Positions 10,875-23,221 of a stretch of 64,000 bases of DNA are shown here, one piece after another. The stretch's first letter is position 1. The number at the start of each line of letters is the position of its first letter. The stretch is taken from assembly GCA_026168455.1 (NCBI GenBank), contig CM047431.1, positions 47,433,466-47,497,465 of the forward strand, read 5' to 3'. A program made the position numbers and the translations under genes. This DNA comes from Theocolax elegans (lineage: Eukaryota > Arthropoda > Insecta > Hymenoptera > Cerocephalidae). The notes below the pieces were generated by a model. The model was not told the DNA's origin. It was given only the letters and a program-made list of their open reading frames with translations, and ran no database searches.

Positions 10875-13170
10875 ACATATATATATAAATAACGCAAACT
10901 ATTTATTTAAAATTCTTTAAAAGATCGCTTGCTTTTTGTAAAAATGTATCGCAAACTTATAAAAAATGATAATGTATTTTATTATTGAAACGTATGAAGC
11001 ATCATCACCATTGAAAATACGTCGATAAGAGAAGGTCGGAACAATATATTACTTTCTATATAAGTTTAGAAACGCGTAAAAAGTATCAAATGGATTACAT
11101 TTTGTATGTAAGTTTTAATGTATATAATTAAAATAGCAGTAGATGAATTTTATAGATAACCGTATATGAATTTCCTCGTTTTCGTCCAATACTATACATT
11201 TTCAATATTTGCAATTTTTGCAAATAGGACAATAAATGCAATGTATTACCGATCATTTAGTTCGAAACCACAACGTACGTCCTATACGTACATGTATAAA
11301 AAAAAAAGTGACAAACGGTGCCAGCGTCTATAGATGCATCTATTAATCAAGAAATTGATAAACGCAAAATTACAATCCGACGCTGCAAATTGAAAGTTTC
11401 GAATGATCCAGAGGGTTATCGTCAAAATTCAAATGTAAATAAAAAATTGTTACTCTCTTACACAGGTTGTACGTGAATATATGTGTGTATACGTGTGTAT
11501 ACATGTATGCGTGTAGCGTATGCACGACGGAATATATGTGTGTGTGTGTGTACGTAAGTATGTATCCTTTCACTGGCGCATAACGAAAAGGCTCGATGAC
11601 GGGAGAAGCGAGACGATGATGACCGGTTCTATTACTGGCGGCGCCTCGCTCGAAAAGAGCATTCGCATTTTCAATTACCCACTTAGAATTGAATTATGAA
11701 GCTAAGCGTACCACCAACTTTTCAGGACGTCAGGGTATCCGTGTATGTACGTATGCACGATATGTATATGTATATGTAAGCACCGTTGTGCACTTTTTTC
11801 CCTCGGTCTCTATGTACGAAAAAATAAAAGGTGTACGGAGAAACAACTGGCGATCTTCTCATCTTGACACTGTAAAACTGTCGGCTTTTAAAAGAGAGTG
11901 ACGGTTGAGGTTAGACTTATTAACCTAACCTACATCGATACACCATCGTCGTCGTTTTTTTTTTTTTTTTTTTCATCTAGACTCGTACTCGTAAAGTTAA
12001 ATTCACGTGTCTTTTATACTTACTTTAGATTTGACATTAGTAGACTTTCAATAATTTCTGGTATACTGCCGACGTTTTCTCTCTCCGTTTTTAGGGTATA
12101 TATATATGTACGTATTCGAGACGCGGAGCGCTTTTACTAGGTGCGGTAATAAATCGTTAATAAATCGTAAAACACTCCGTTTCGAAATTAATCCTATGCA
12201 TCTCGTTTTATAGTTGTGAGAATATTTTAATTTCATTTAGTGTATTACGTGTGTATAATAATACAGTTTGACGTTTTGGTGTAGAATTAATAATAACAGA
12301 TAATTGAACTAACGGTTTTATTTAGCGTGATAAAAATTAAGTTATATATAGCCAATGAATTGAAATTTTTTATCACATCGAAATTAACCTTAAAAAATGT
12401 ATTTAATTCAAATGGCAACTATAGTTACTTTATTTTCAACGCGTTATTTTTCTAAAATTGGTCAATAATCAGCAATGTGAAATATTAATAAAATTGTCAA
12501 AAATTAAAGTATTATAAGAATACTTTGTAATTCGCTACGAGTTATAAACGCTCTTTTTAAACGTGAAAAGTCACTTCGAGGGACTGAAAACTGAGCCAAT
12601 ATTGCGTATCATGAGCGATTTGATTTTTACTCGTTTCGAGTAACTTTTCATTCCTTCCTAAATCAGAGAGTAAATGTGTAACTAATTGACAATTATTTTA
12701 GTCACTAATATAACCAAACAAGTTTTTAGTCCCTTTTATTTTCAATATAAACCTATAACTGAAAATAAACATTGAATTTGACGTGTTAAAAAAATATTTA
12801 TATATACCCATTATTCTTATGAAGTTTAAAATTTATTTATTAATTTTCTTATTCAATTACTTACGCAGTTGTTTCCCGTAACAAAAAATGCAAAAAAAAT
12901 GTTCATTTATTTCAAGATCTAAAAGTTAAATTATTTCATTAAAATTAGTTATAATATACAAATTTGGTATAATTACAATTGAAATTAAAATGAATTTAAT
13001 TATTTATTGGTTGTAAATTTATATGGCGCAGATGAAAATTGTAGTGCCAACATGGTGAAATTTCCGAAGAAAGGCACATCCTCGTAAAAAAGCTTGCAAT
13101 ACGTACTTCAACCATTCTAAATAATTCTAAAAACTAGAAATTATTCGCTATAATTAATGTATTCTAAATA

Positions 13171-13221
<51 letters not shown>

Positions 13222-13505
13222 TTATAAATTTTAGTTATACTCTATATGTTAGGTTATATTACTCGCATTAAACAATACAACTATTAATTAAAGATCGATT
13301 TTTCAATTATCAATTTTTAATTTATTTTTATTTATTTATAGTTTCTTTTTAATTTCATTATTTCATTAGGTTATTCATTCTTTTAAATGAAAATCAATGT
13401 TTGTTAGTGATATACTTTCGTTCAGACCATATCTTGTGTACTAAGCTTATATATACCGTGTGAACTTCAAATCGCACTTGAATATACTTTCGAAGTATCT
13501 TTGGT
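10875..13505. other. AT-rich non-coding stretch
   Basis: It holds a CA/TG-rich patch at 11470-11560, a 19-base poly(T) run at 11955-11973 and an (AAT)n array at 13174-13222. Frames at 11689-12140 cross the T tract and have no recognised domain. Nothing else is identified. Confidence 0.5.
13174..13222. repeat. (AAT)n trinucleotide microsatellite
   Basis: A run of about 16 near-perfect AAT units in AT-rich sequence. Confidence 0.95.
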
Positions 13506-14011
13506 CCTAGTAGAAATCGTATTCCATTAAATAGGTAATAAATAGATATTCTAAATAGAATGGTCGAAAAATTGGTGAAAAATAGGCGAAAAATTTTCCC
13601 ATTTTATCCTCCCGGTAAAACGCTTTTTCTCCAAATTTTTAACCATTAAATAGACTAAAATATAAATTATATTCTGTTTTGAGCTAATTTTCAACATCTT
13701 AAAAATAGATCAAATTTGAGTCTAGTTGTGTGCTATTAAATGTCTATTAATAATGGACAAGTGAAATATATAAGAAAATCGTATTAATCTTCGTAAATAC
13801 TGAAATATAACAGAAATTATTTGTAAATCAGACGAAAACGTTAAAAACCCATCCAAAACTATAGGAATTTTGAAGTTTATTGTTACCTGTTACCCGTTTG
13901 AGGTTATGGTAATTCTATTAAGTGTTAAAAAATGGGTGAAAAAGCGTTTCGTCACGAGGTATTTAATACCAACGTTTAATTTCTAGTTCATAAATTCAAA
14001 TTTCTACTAGG
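13506..14011. mobile_element. inverted-repeat element, CCTAGTAGAAAT ends
   Basis: The left end is CCTAGTAGAAAT and the right end ATTTCTACTAGG, exact complements. The subterminal block AACGCTTTTTCTCC near 13618 is mirrored by GGTGAAAAAGCGTTTCG near 13935. Both features match the element at 6259-6805, which defines a two-copy family. The interior is AT-rich with no reading frame. No target duplication is obvious. Confidence 0.7.
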
Positions 14012-15396
14012 GGGGTTAATAAAGATATAGATCCTTTTAATTTTAGTCTAACTGACCCTTAAAATAGTAACAACAAAAGGTAATTCTTCATCAATAGAGA
14101 AAATGGTTTAACCAAGAATATCTGAATGATGAGATGTAACGATCCCAATGCCAAACCGATCAAAACTCCAAAAAACAATACACCTCCGTTTGGTAAAAAC
14201 AACTAATAGCCACACACGATCGAAACTGCCAACTTGAAATTCATATTTTATTAAAATTATGGTGAAAAATTCGGTATAACAGCATTTTATTTATGTGTAT
14301 CTCTATATATACGCATATAAAAAATATCCGAAATTACAAATATATAAAATCATCCACCGAAATTTTGAACATCTCTGTACGAAGAGAGAAAAGACGCTAG
14401 ATGTCGGATGATAGTATATAGAGGAAAGTTAAAACGCAGGAGGTCGGCCTCCTGTCGACGATATTTGTGCGTTATCTCTCATTCTCGGGGTATATATATA
14501 TAGATACACAACAGACTGTGTAACACGAAAAGACTAGGGAGATCGGGTCGGAGAAGCCTACAATTTTGTGCGGACGGATGGATGCCTCGTGTCGATTCGT
14601 AATTGCATACCTGTAACGAGGTAACACCTTGCAAAATGGCGCGCCGTCTAGCCGTATATTCCTTCTTTAGTTTTGACTTTATACCTCTACCTCTTTCTTC
14701 ATATTCTTTCTTTTGTTCATCGTTATTGAATTATATACATATATATTCCTTCGCGTTTCGATATTTCTATTAGTCGGTTCACCTCGTGCTCTTTATTACT
14801 TTTTTTTTTGGATCATTTTAGTATATGTATATATGAGTGAAATTAATGCGTTACCTTCGGGGCTACACACACGATCAGGATTTAGATAGCGATTTTGATT
14901 GTAATTTATAGGTTCGTATTGGGAAAAGGAAATCGTACGTTACGTTTGTAAACGATACGGTTTGTTTACCGAGAAGTATAAATTAAACCAATTATACCGT
15001 CGATGATTAATATCGTAATACGCGAATGACCGATGAATTTTTTATGACCTATGTCTACATAGTTTTGTGGCTTCAGAAGTTTACCAAAAAAAAATGTGAT
15101 CGTTCAAAGAATTGTGAATTCGATTAAATTTTTAAAAAATGCATGGTTTAACCTTATTTTTACAGTATTTAATTTTGTCTTAACATTTCACATTCCATCA
15201 CCCGTAAGTTAATGCAACATGAAATGTCAGACTTTCGCTCGTTACTACGATGTTTTAAATGTTAAAAAGAATTTATCGATCGCTACGAGCAAACGAAATA
15301 ATTCCAAAATCTGGCGAGACTCCAATTCTTACTCCCCGAAAGTGGTTCTACTATGAGAAACTCAACTTTATCCTCCGAGAACATAATGGAGATCTA
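14012..15396. other. non-coding stretch with a GC-richer block
   Basis: A GC-richer block at 14545-14655 contains GCAAAATGGCGCGCC and could start a short frame of about 45 codons, but the predicted peptide is low-complexity Ser/Phe/Tyr and unrecognised. Tandem ggatggatg words occur there. The rest is AT-rich spacer with short TA runs. Confidence 0.4.
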
Positions 15397-15675
15397 CAAT
15401 GAGAAAAAGTTTAGATTAAAAATGACAATAGTGTTTAGTAAATGAATCCCAGACTGACAAATTAGGGAAATTATTATAGTTTCCAGTAAATATGTGACTA
15501 TATAGTTTATAATAAAATCTACTATAATTCTTGTAATATTTACCATAACTTTTCTTAATTTTAATATAAAATATAGTAATTTTTCTTAGTTTCTCAGTCT
15601 ATGATATTTTCACTAGAAACTATTGAAATTTTTACTAAATATTTTGTAATTTTTAATACAAAATTTCTCTCCGTG
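15397..15675. mobile_element. MITE of the CACTGAG/CACGGAG family, degenerate
   Basis: It starts CAATGAGAAAAAG and ends CTCTCCGTG, with TA on both sides (15395-15396 and 15676-15677). Subterminal blocks around 15448-15490 (CCAGACTGACAAATTAGG, AGTTTCCAGTAAAT) are loosely mirrored at 15588-15630. The ends match only partly, so this is an older copy of the family at 1632 and 16147. Confidence 0.55.
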
Positions 15676-16146
15676 TATATAAGTTTAAAGAATAGTACAG
15701 TATAAAATAAAGAAATTAAAAATTGTTAGAAAATTAAAGGTTTAATCTAAAATAAATATATTAAACAAAAAATTGAATCTAAAATTAAAAGTTAAATAAA
15801 AATGTGTTTTGCTTCAGTACTGCCTGGTGGGCTCGTTACGGAAGACACGAGCAGAGCTTCTTTTCGACACACCGTGATAAATTTATGGAGATGCAATATC
15901 ATTTTGTTGTTTACACGTAGTGATCGATTGATTCTTCTATATTTAAAACTTATTTATAGCTATTATTAATCATTAATTAAAGTTCGTTGTGCACAAAGCT
16001 TTTTTTAATGGTAATAAAATACATTGTGCAATGTGGACGAGAAAAAATAGGAATCAAGTGCTTAGTTAAATCACATCTTTCAGCAATAACTAAATAATAT
16101 TATTTATTAAGTATCGTTTTCAATTTTGAAGTATTATGAATTACTA
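15676..16146. other. AT-rich spacer
   Basis: The word CTGCCTGGTGGGCTC (near 15821) is nearly complemented by GAGCCCACCAGGCAT near 46115, in the loop of the element at 45949. This suggests a small shared repeat. Nothing else is recognised. Confidence 0.35.
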
Positions 16147-16499
16147 CACTGAGAAAACTGAAATAATAAAAATTACTATATTTTATAGTAATGGTGGGAC
16201 ATACTTCGACTATCGTAATTTTTGCTATATTTTATAGCAATTTTTCCTATGTACATAGTAATTTTTATAAAAATTATAACAAAAATTACTACAAAATATA
16301 TAGCAGAAATTACGATAGTCGAAGTATGTCCCACCATTACTGTAAAATATAGTAATAAAGAGGGGGTAAAATTGGAAATGGAATAAAGGTGTAGGGAATA
16401 CGTAAAAACCTGTAAATAAGGTGTACGTGGAAACTACCAAAATTTAAAAAAAATTTTAAGTAATTTTTATTATTTAATTTTGCTCAGTGTATTAAATAA
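16147..16499. mobile_element. TA-flanked hairpin MITE, CACTGAGAAAA ends
   Basis: A 353-bp element starts CACTGAGAAAACTGAAATAA and ends AATTTTGCTCAGTG. TA lies immediately outside both ends (16145-16146 and 16500-16501). The core 16169-16355 is a long palindrome: TAATGGTGGGACATACTTCG is mirrored by CGAAGTATGTCCCACCATTA. The TA duplication and small size suit a Tc1/mariner-type non-autonomous element. It carries no coding sequence; the - strand frame at 16225-16440 simply reads the palindrome. Confidence 0.8.
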
Positions 16500-16501
16500 G
16501 T

Positions 16502-17509
16502 AAATATCAATATAATTACAGATTAATCCACATAGTTATTAATGGTTCTTTCGTTTATTGATAATAAGAAAAATAAGAATAATATAATATTCTTAAAGTT
16601 ACTGTAAATCGCAATTAGTAAGGGCACACCAATATCAGTTTTACATCTTCGTAAATTTTTTGGTTACCAAAAAGGGATACAATAATCCAATAACGTAAAA
16701 TACACATATGTACACGATGGAATAATATTATTACGCAACGTCAAAAGGAAACGATTACTCTCAAAGTAAATACGTTAAAAAAAAAAGACTAAAATGACGA
16801 AGAAAAGTCGAGTGTGCAATAACGAATGTACAGCTTAAGCTCATTATAAGTAAACATATAAATTTATGATCATTCGTTATTTCTATTCGAATTTTCCTTT
16901 AGCTTGGAGAATATGAACTATAATTCAAAAGTTGCATTAATACCTTTTAACAAAAAGGCTTAATGATTTATAATTCCAAGATTCGAAAGCTCATAATTTC
17001 TCCAGATTCCTGATCCTGATAATCGACAATGAATAAATCATATTACAAGCATCAACGTTTTAATAGGTTTGCACACACGCACACAGTCCTTTCATTATTT
17101 ATATTTGTGTTATATTAATGCCAATATTTTGTACGACAAAGTGTGTGGCAATTATTCGGTTGCTAAAACTGGACACTGTGTTGAACGAAAATATCGCTTT
17201 GTGTATACATATAAATATATATTTGGAAAGCTTTTTTAATTACAAAAATAAAGCATGTTATTTATATACTTCGATAGACGCATTATGTGATTATTAAAAT
17301 TTTTAGAATTTTTATTTCTTTACAAGTTACTGCCTCGATTACTTACGATGAAGAAAAGAAATTTAATAATTTTTCAGCGAAGAAATATTTCATTGAGTAT
17401 TTTTGAATAATAAGTATAATTTGTTTGTAGTTATTAATATTTCGTATAGTTATCGTGTACATTATTTTTTTTCAATTACAATTTTGTACGATCTTATAAT
17501 CAATATTAC
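16502..17509. other. AT-rich spacer, nothing recognised
   Basis: No repeat end, exon or RNA gene was recognised between the two transposon insertions. Confidence 0.5.
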
Positions 17510-17512
17510 TTA

Positions 17513-18047
17513 CAAGGAGAGGCCATAGCTTCTGGAAAATGGATCCTTACCAAATTCTAGGATATGATTTCTACTGTAAATATATGAAGAAACCCGAAGT
17601 TTTAGAATCCAATGTCCTTTTTTACGATAGATATAAGGAAATAATGAAAAATCTCGTTGAAAAATTCCTTGACTTTGATTGCGTATAACTCGGAAACAAT
17701 TAAAGATGTACATTTAAACCAACTTTTAGAAAAAAGCTGAGTTCGAATAGATACGTTCTGAAAAAAGAGAAGATCAAATACCTTGATTTGGTCAAAAGTT
17801 ATGGAAGAAGTAAAAAATAAACGAACTTTTATCGAAAATTTAGCATTACAACTTGATGATTTTTTTAAGTCGAAATTTCGTCTAATTCTTATTTCTTCCA
17901 TATCTTTTAACCAAATTAAGATATTTGAGCTTCTTTTTTTTCAAAATTTATCTACTTGATATCTTGATTTCTTCATATTTTTATAGCAGAAATCATATCC
18001 TAGAGTTTTGTAAGGATACGTTTTCCAGAGGGTGTGACCTCTTCTTG
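17513..18047. mobile_element. inverted-repeat element with CAAGGAGAGGCC ends, TTA duplication
   Basis: A 535-bp element has terminal inverted repeats of about 60 bp, imperfect at the very tip: CAAGGAGAGGCCATAGC on the left and the complement CAAGAAGAGGTCACACC on the right. Both run through GGATCCTTACCAAATTCTAGG-like sequence to GATATGATTTCT. TTA lies on both sides (17510-17512 and 18048-18050). It is related to the element at 9657-10474 (ends CTAGGAGAGGC, TGA duplication) and to a partial copy at 45000. The frames at 17510-17901 read the arms and are not protein genes. Confidence 0.8.
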
Positions 18048-19067
18048 TTAGATAAAAATTAATATTAATGTGTATTATAGATTATTTTGCCAAATTCACT
18101 TAAATATTGTTTAGTGTGTAGACAAATAAAAAGATCTATATACGTATGTACGTCTAAGAGACACTATTAATGGAATATAAATATACAATGGAGGGATCAG
18201 ATTCTAGAAGGAATTGAAATTATTTTGTAGGAATAAACTAGACAATTTAAAAAAAATGGACAAATTTTTACTAAGGAAAATTTAGTTTGAATTAACAAAA
18301 GTTCTTAATTGTAAAAATGAAATTTTTTTAGTATTTTCTTACATCTCTACACTAATCCACTTTAAAAATACATAGTTATAATTGTGTACTTGCTATAAAA
18401 GTGTATTAATCACAAGTAAAAAAAATGTTGACATTAACTTATACTCTACAAGATTAGATTAGTGAAGAATTTTGAATGCACACGAGTACACGATGTGTAA
18501 ATATATCTATATATATGTTTTCTATATGTAAATTTACAAAATAGTTATTTTCAACAACAATATATCACTGAACGTATATATACATACATACATACATACA
18601 TATATACACACATACAGATTTCTATATTAATCATATTTTACTAGATTTAATAATTTATTTCGCATGCGTACATGACAAATAGTTTCTACAAAATGTATAC
18701 ATGTAAATATATCCGTGTGTACGCGTGAATATATGCACCTATACAGAGTTGATACGTTAAAAATGAACGGAGCGTTCAATCCTAAAACCAACACCTAATC
18801 TTACAACGGACAAATCACCATAATTTTTTACCCGAGCACTTCGTCATTTTTGTCTCGTGCGAAATTGCATTCGCGCATATTGCATATGTATATATGTATA
18901 TATATATATATATACGCACACGCGCGCGTGATTAATTTATCATCGAAATAAAAAAAAAAATATTTGCATTTTTCTACGGACGGAAATACTCTGTGTGTAT
19001 ACGTGTGTGTACAAATAACCGTCTCCTGAGCTCCCTCGATAAAATATGCGTTCGCGCTCGAGGAAAT

Positions 19068-19072
<5 letters not shown>

Positions 19073-19103
<31 letters not shown>
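19073..19103. repeat. (CT)n microsatellite
   Basis: About 15 perfect CT units, giving purine/pyrimidine strand asymmetry. Confidence 0.95.
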
Positions 19104-19107
<4 letters not shown>

Positions 19108-19426
19108 CTCTGGTTTGAGCGCCGGCGCTGGTATATACGTATATATATATATAGATACACACACACGAGTGACCGCGCGTTGCGTGCGCTCGCGTGACGC
19201 GAGACAAATTAGCGTGTACGAGCCGTTTGAATACGCGCATATAAATTAGCCATATTCTTTCGAAAATCAAAAAATTTTCTTTTCACTCGGTGCGTGCGTG
19301 TGTGCGTATCGTTCGTGTGTTTACTTTGCTGCGTCTAGACGAAGCATTTATATATATATATATGCGCGTATGTATATGCAAAAGTGATACGACTGATTTG
19401 CTTCGTGTCTCAAAAGGATTGTTCCC

Positions 19427-19428
<2 letters not shown>

Positions 19429-19466
<38 letters not shown>

Positions 19467-19468
19467 TG
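19429..19468. repeat. (GT)n microsatellite
   Basis: GT units with one A substitution near the right end. Confidence 0.95.
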
Positions 19469-20039
19469 TATACCTATTACAATATGAGATGGTGTAAGCA
19501 TAATTATTGCAACGCAAAATGCCGTTCGACAGGCTGATTAAGTAACCGTTCAAACCTTAGTCTTCAAATATTTCGGTGTCCTAATCCCACTTATTACATT
19601 CTTATATTTTACATTTTTATTGTTCAACGATAATTAGCAACGTCTTTGTAAATGTAGTGCGAGTTGAAAAATACATTTCCACATTGCAGTTCTTATTATC
19701 GATTGGCAGAAACCGAAATTGTTTACATGTCACTTATATTTGAGAAGATTCTTCCCTATCTTTAAGTGCGGGAGAATAGAGGAGTTTTTCCTCAATATCT
19801 CTCCACCCAGCCTATAAGCTTGAGTTAATTCCTATACATTTTCGTTTATTATTGAAAACTTGCGTGATAATGTAGATTCTAATTTTGCATATACAGTTCT
19901 TTCATTATATTTATTTATAAACTCCCTAATTCTTTTTATTAGTATATCTCTATATATTTTTCGTCAATATACAACTATAAACTCAATCACGTTTATTTGC
20001 AAATCTCCATAACAGCTTACATGTATAAATTGCCAACTT

Positions 20040-20460
20040 GGAGCCGCGGTGGCTCATGGGTAGAGCTCCCGACTCTCACACCGAGGGTCGTGGGTTCGAT
20101 CCCAGACGTGTACCTCTGAAAATTTTTTCATATGCATTTTTCGAACACCGCAATTCAGTGGCTCGGCGTGTCACTATAATGTGACGCCAGTTCAGGTGCG
20201 TGCGTTTCGTGCACTTGTCAATATATTTGTTAGGGACGCGAAGATGTAAAGAGGATCGCGGTGGTTCCATCGGGAGGACAGGAAACTGTAATTATTAGAC
20301 TAATTACAGTGACCGATGATATCTTCCAATGGACACAAGCACCACTGTTTCAACTACATGTGCTTTGTTTACAGACACACCGTTCACCTCCGTCGCTGAT
20401 TAGCCCTGGCAGCATAAATAGACCGACGTTAAATAACATAAAAAAAAAAAAAAAAAAAAA
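20040..20460 (+). mobile_element. tRNA-derived SINE with poly(A) tail
   Basis: The 5' part (20040-20113) resembles a tRNA. It has an A box TGGCTCATGGG at 20050-20060 and a B box GGTTCGATCCC at 20093-20103, an internal RNA polymerase III promoter. A tRNA-unrelated body of about 320 bp follows, then at least 20 A residues (20439-20460). The direct repeat TTGCCAACTT sits just before the head (20030-20039) and just after the tail (20461-20470). It extends to about 13 bp if the flanking A residues count. SINEs are copied by a partner LINE reverse transcriptase; the body's 3' end just before the A tail would then be the LINE-like part. The intact duplication and A tail suggest a fairly recent insertion. 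Confidence 0.9.
20050..20103 (+). promoter_or_regulatory. RNA polymerase III A and B boxes of the SINE
   Basis: The A box TGGCTCATGGG and B box GGTTCGATCCC are separated by 32 bases, the usual spacing in a tRNA-like promoter. The B box fits the GGTTCGANNCC consensus exactly. Confidence 0.85.
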
Positions 20461-20595
20461 TTGCCAACTTTTTCATCGTATATCTTTAAAATACAGTGTT
20501 CAAAATAATAAAAACAATTTTTATATTTTGTTCGCAGTAATTGTTAAAATTAATTTAATATTGTTGATATTATGTCATATATATATATATATATA

Positions 20596-20640
20596 CTAGG
20601 GGGGCTTCGCCCCCCTGCGCGCTTCGCGCGCCAACCCCCT
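20596..20640 (-). mobile_element. Helitron-like 3' terminus with two hairpins
   Basis: Read on the - strand, this is a Helitron-type end: a GC-only hairpin (GCGCGC-GAA-GCGCGC), then a second (GGGGGGC-GAA-GCCCCCC), then CTAG followed by T. Classical Helitrons end in CTRR just after a short hairpin and insert between A and T. On the + strand the stems are 20599-20605/20609-20615 and 20617-20622/20626-20631, each with a TTC loop. The element body would extend rightwards from here; its other end was not located. A Helentron-type relative is an alternative. Confidence 0.65.
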
Positions 20641-22028
20641 ATTTTTAATTTCGAAAAAGGTTTTTCGTAATAAATTTGTTTTAAATTATATTACTTTTTC
20701 ACTACCATGGACACCTTAGAAAATAAACCGATTCACACAACACCTTGGAGGTACTGTTATAATGCATTGGGTTTTATACCAAAAATTTAATTTTTTTTTA
20801 AATATACGATTATAATTTATAAATAAAAGTTTTTACCAAAATTTAGTATAATGAAATCAGAATAATAGTAATAAAAAAAATAAAGACATTAAATGTTAAC
20901 TGTAAATTTTAAACTATATGAATTCTTATAAAGCTTAAATTTATATTTTAATAATTATAAATGTTAATGAAAAATTAACTTACCAAAAATAGTAAAGTGC
21001 ATATACTTACTAAATTGTAGTATTTAGTAACTACTTATAAAAATTTTGGAATATTTTAAACGGATCTAAATAGAACTTCACCTCCTTAAATTAATTTCTT
21101 TAATGACAAAGGATCATCGCCAAAAGTTCTATGGCATTAATATTTTGTACTTTTAGAGTAATAAGACTTTCTTCTTAAATAAATAAATTTTTTTATTATC
21201 TTTTATTAATTTTATAGAACTATTTATATAATTTTAGAGGCATATAAATAAAAACCTGTTTCTTCTATTTCTCCCGTAATTCGTAATTTGCACCCTCTTT
21301 CAAAATTTGTGTTTTAATCCATAATTTTATCCAATTTATTTTTTCCTTTAGTTACAGTGCCCATATATTTATCTTCATTATTATAATCAAATTCATTCCT
21401 TAGAAAACCTTCTGTTTCTAATAAATACATACTTGTTTATTTAAAATATTGTTTTCTATAAATATACATAATCTACTCACTTATATATCCATTCAATTTT
21501 GAAATATTAATAAAAAAATATTTAAATTAAATGCTCCTAAATTAATAGTTTTTGAAAATCTATTGAAATATAATTAGTATTTTATATTGCCACTGTTAAA
21601 ATTTGAATTTTCTTTTGCCTATACTGTTTATAATAGAATTATCTTAAAAATGCAATAATTAATATATTTAATTTTTAACCCATTGTATATATCATATGGA
21701 TAGTTGGAAAAGTGTATGTTATACTTGATTAATATTTATTTCATCTTCAAACAATTTTGCATCTGTATTTAAAGCATTACATTGCATTTTAGATCCGTTA
21801 TTATATTATTGAGTATACGTTTAAACATTTTATGAGTTTTATCAAGAATGAGTAGACAAATACACATTCTTTCAAGTTATGTTCACAACTTTTTTTTTGC
21901 GCACGGAAAAAATACATATATTATGTATTCTTGAAAAAACAATTTTAAAATATATATATATATTATATAAATATTCCGCCGCACGCACACACACCCACAT
22001 ACATACATACATATATATACATATATAT
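20641..22028. other. AT-rich sequence, probable Helitron-like body in part
   Basis: No reading frame or Rep/helicase motif is visible. The sequence follows the Helitron-like terminus and may contain its non-autonomous body. A CA/TA microsatellite at about 21985-22028 ends the stretch. Confidence 0.35.
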
Positions 22029-22550
22029 GGGCTATTTCACGTCAAGTGGTACGATGAAAATTTTAAATCACTCAAAAATTTGAGAACAGGCTGGAAACAT
22101 CTTCCAGAACATACAAAAAAAATTTAAGTGTTAAAAATAATTTGCTTAAGAGTTATTCGACCATGAAAAGTGGAAATTTTTCAATTTTTTAGAAAAATTT
22201 CTATTTTTTAAGCCATTTATCTCAAAATCTGTTTATTTTTTTGAAAAAACATTACAAACAACTTTTGTTTAAATTAGTCTTTAGAACTTATCTACCATGG
22301 TTACATTTCTTAATTTTAAAATCTCGAAGAGATAGAACACCCGGACATATTGAATATCAAAAAAAAGGCTACCACACCATAATCGATTTTAATCTAATAC
22401 CTCTCAAAAGTTCACATTTTTCGCGATCTTATGAATGCCTTGGGTTAGCTTATTGGCCAAGACCGCTGTTGTAAGTTATGTCTCATAAACCTCATAAAAT
22501 CACTAATTTTCACGTATTTTAGAACATAACTTACACCAAAGGTGTAATAT
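22029..22550 (+). mobile_element. GGGGTATTCCACGT family element, diverged copy
   Basis: It starts GGGCTATTTCACGTCAAGTGGTACGATGAAA directly after a TA microsatellite. The order of words (TTCCAGAACATACAAAAAAA, then AAGAGTTATTCGACC) parallels the copy at 22566. The 77-codon frame at 22241-22474 lies inside and has no recognised domain. The right end is taken as the TA tract at about 22550. The precise end is uncertain. Confidence 0.55.
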
Positions 22551-22565
22551 ATATAATATATATAT

Positions 22566-23110
22566 GGGGTATTCCACGTGAAGTGGTCCGATCAAAATTT
22601 TAAAATGCACCAAATTTTGAGTACACATTGCAAATGTTTTTCAGAATACAAAAAAAAATTTTTAGGTACTGGAATTTATTAGCTCAAAAGTTATTATAAC
22701 CTCAAAAAGTGAACTTTTTCCAGTTTTTTTCAACACCAGCTGGGTTTATCGCTATTTAACCCAAAATCTATCAACTTTTACTATACAACATTATATGTAA
22801 TATTCGTTGCTAATTATGTGTTGAATTTATTCTTCTGGATTAGAATGTCTAATCTCAAGGTCAATATTACTTAAACTACATGTCAATATTCAACTTAAAA
22901 AAAAGTGTAAGTGCGCCACAATTAATTTTTTTATCCAAAAGTCTAAAAGAAAGCTTGGAGCAATACATTTCAAATGGTCTGTAGCATTTTTATGGTCTTC
23001 AATTCTGTAAAAAGTTATGATACTTTAAAGAAACACCATATTTTTTTAAAAATTTAAATGGAAAATACCATGTTAATTTTTGTGAATTTTTTGTCTTTCT
23101 TTAAATTGAT
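22566..23110 (+). mobile_element. GGGGTATTCCACGT family element
   Basis: It starts GGGGTATTCCACGTGAAGTGG after a TA tract. The interior aligns with the complement of about 61932-62381 over at least 400 bp. Shared words include ATCTATCAACTTTTACTATA, GTAATATTCGTTGCTAATTA and CTGTAAAAAGTTATGATA. Two copies in opposite orientation and a mirrored partial copy at 10560-10874 define the family. No transposase frame was found. The right limit is set by the loss of similarity and the start of the TA-rich array at 23113. Confidence 0.7.
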
Positions 23111-23112
23111 CA

Positions 23113-23182
23113 TCATATACATATAACATATATATATGACATATATATATATATATATATAACATATATATAACATATATAT

Positions 23183-23221
<39 letters not shown>

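Larger units (their letters stand above)
18048..20026. other. non-coding stretch rich in microsatellites
   Basis: It holds a TACA repeat at 18574-18604, TA runs at 18889-18915, a long CT array at 19073-19103 and a GT array at 19429-19468. Six frames of over 60 codons overlap at 18828-19501, but they translate these arrays (Arg/Glu, Ser/Leu, Val/Cys, His/Thr strings) and are not genes. The block 19023-19230 is GC-richer but unrecognised. Confidence 0.55.

Noticed and set aside
14636..14773. short gene starting at GCAAAATGG
   Set aside because: The start context is good, but the 45-codon peptide is low-complexity Ser/Phe/Tyr and unsupported by splice or homology evidence.
18828..19501. six overlapping frames of 65-112 codons
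   Set aside because: All are translations of CT, GT and TA microsatellites.
20040..20113. tRNA gene
   Set aside because: It has A and B boxes, but it is the head of a 420-bp unit with poly(A) tail and target duplication, so it is a SINE. The acceptor stem does not close.
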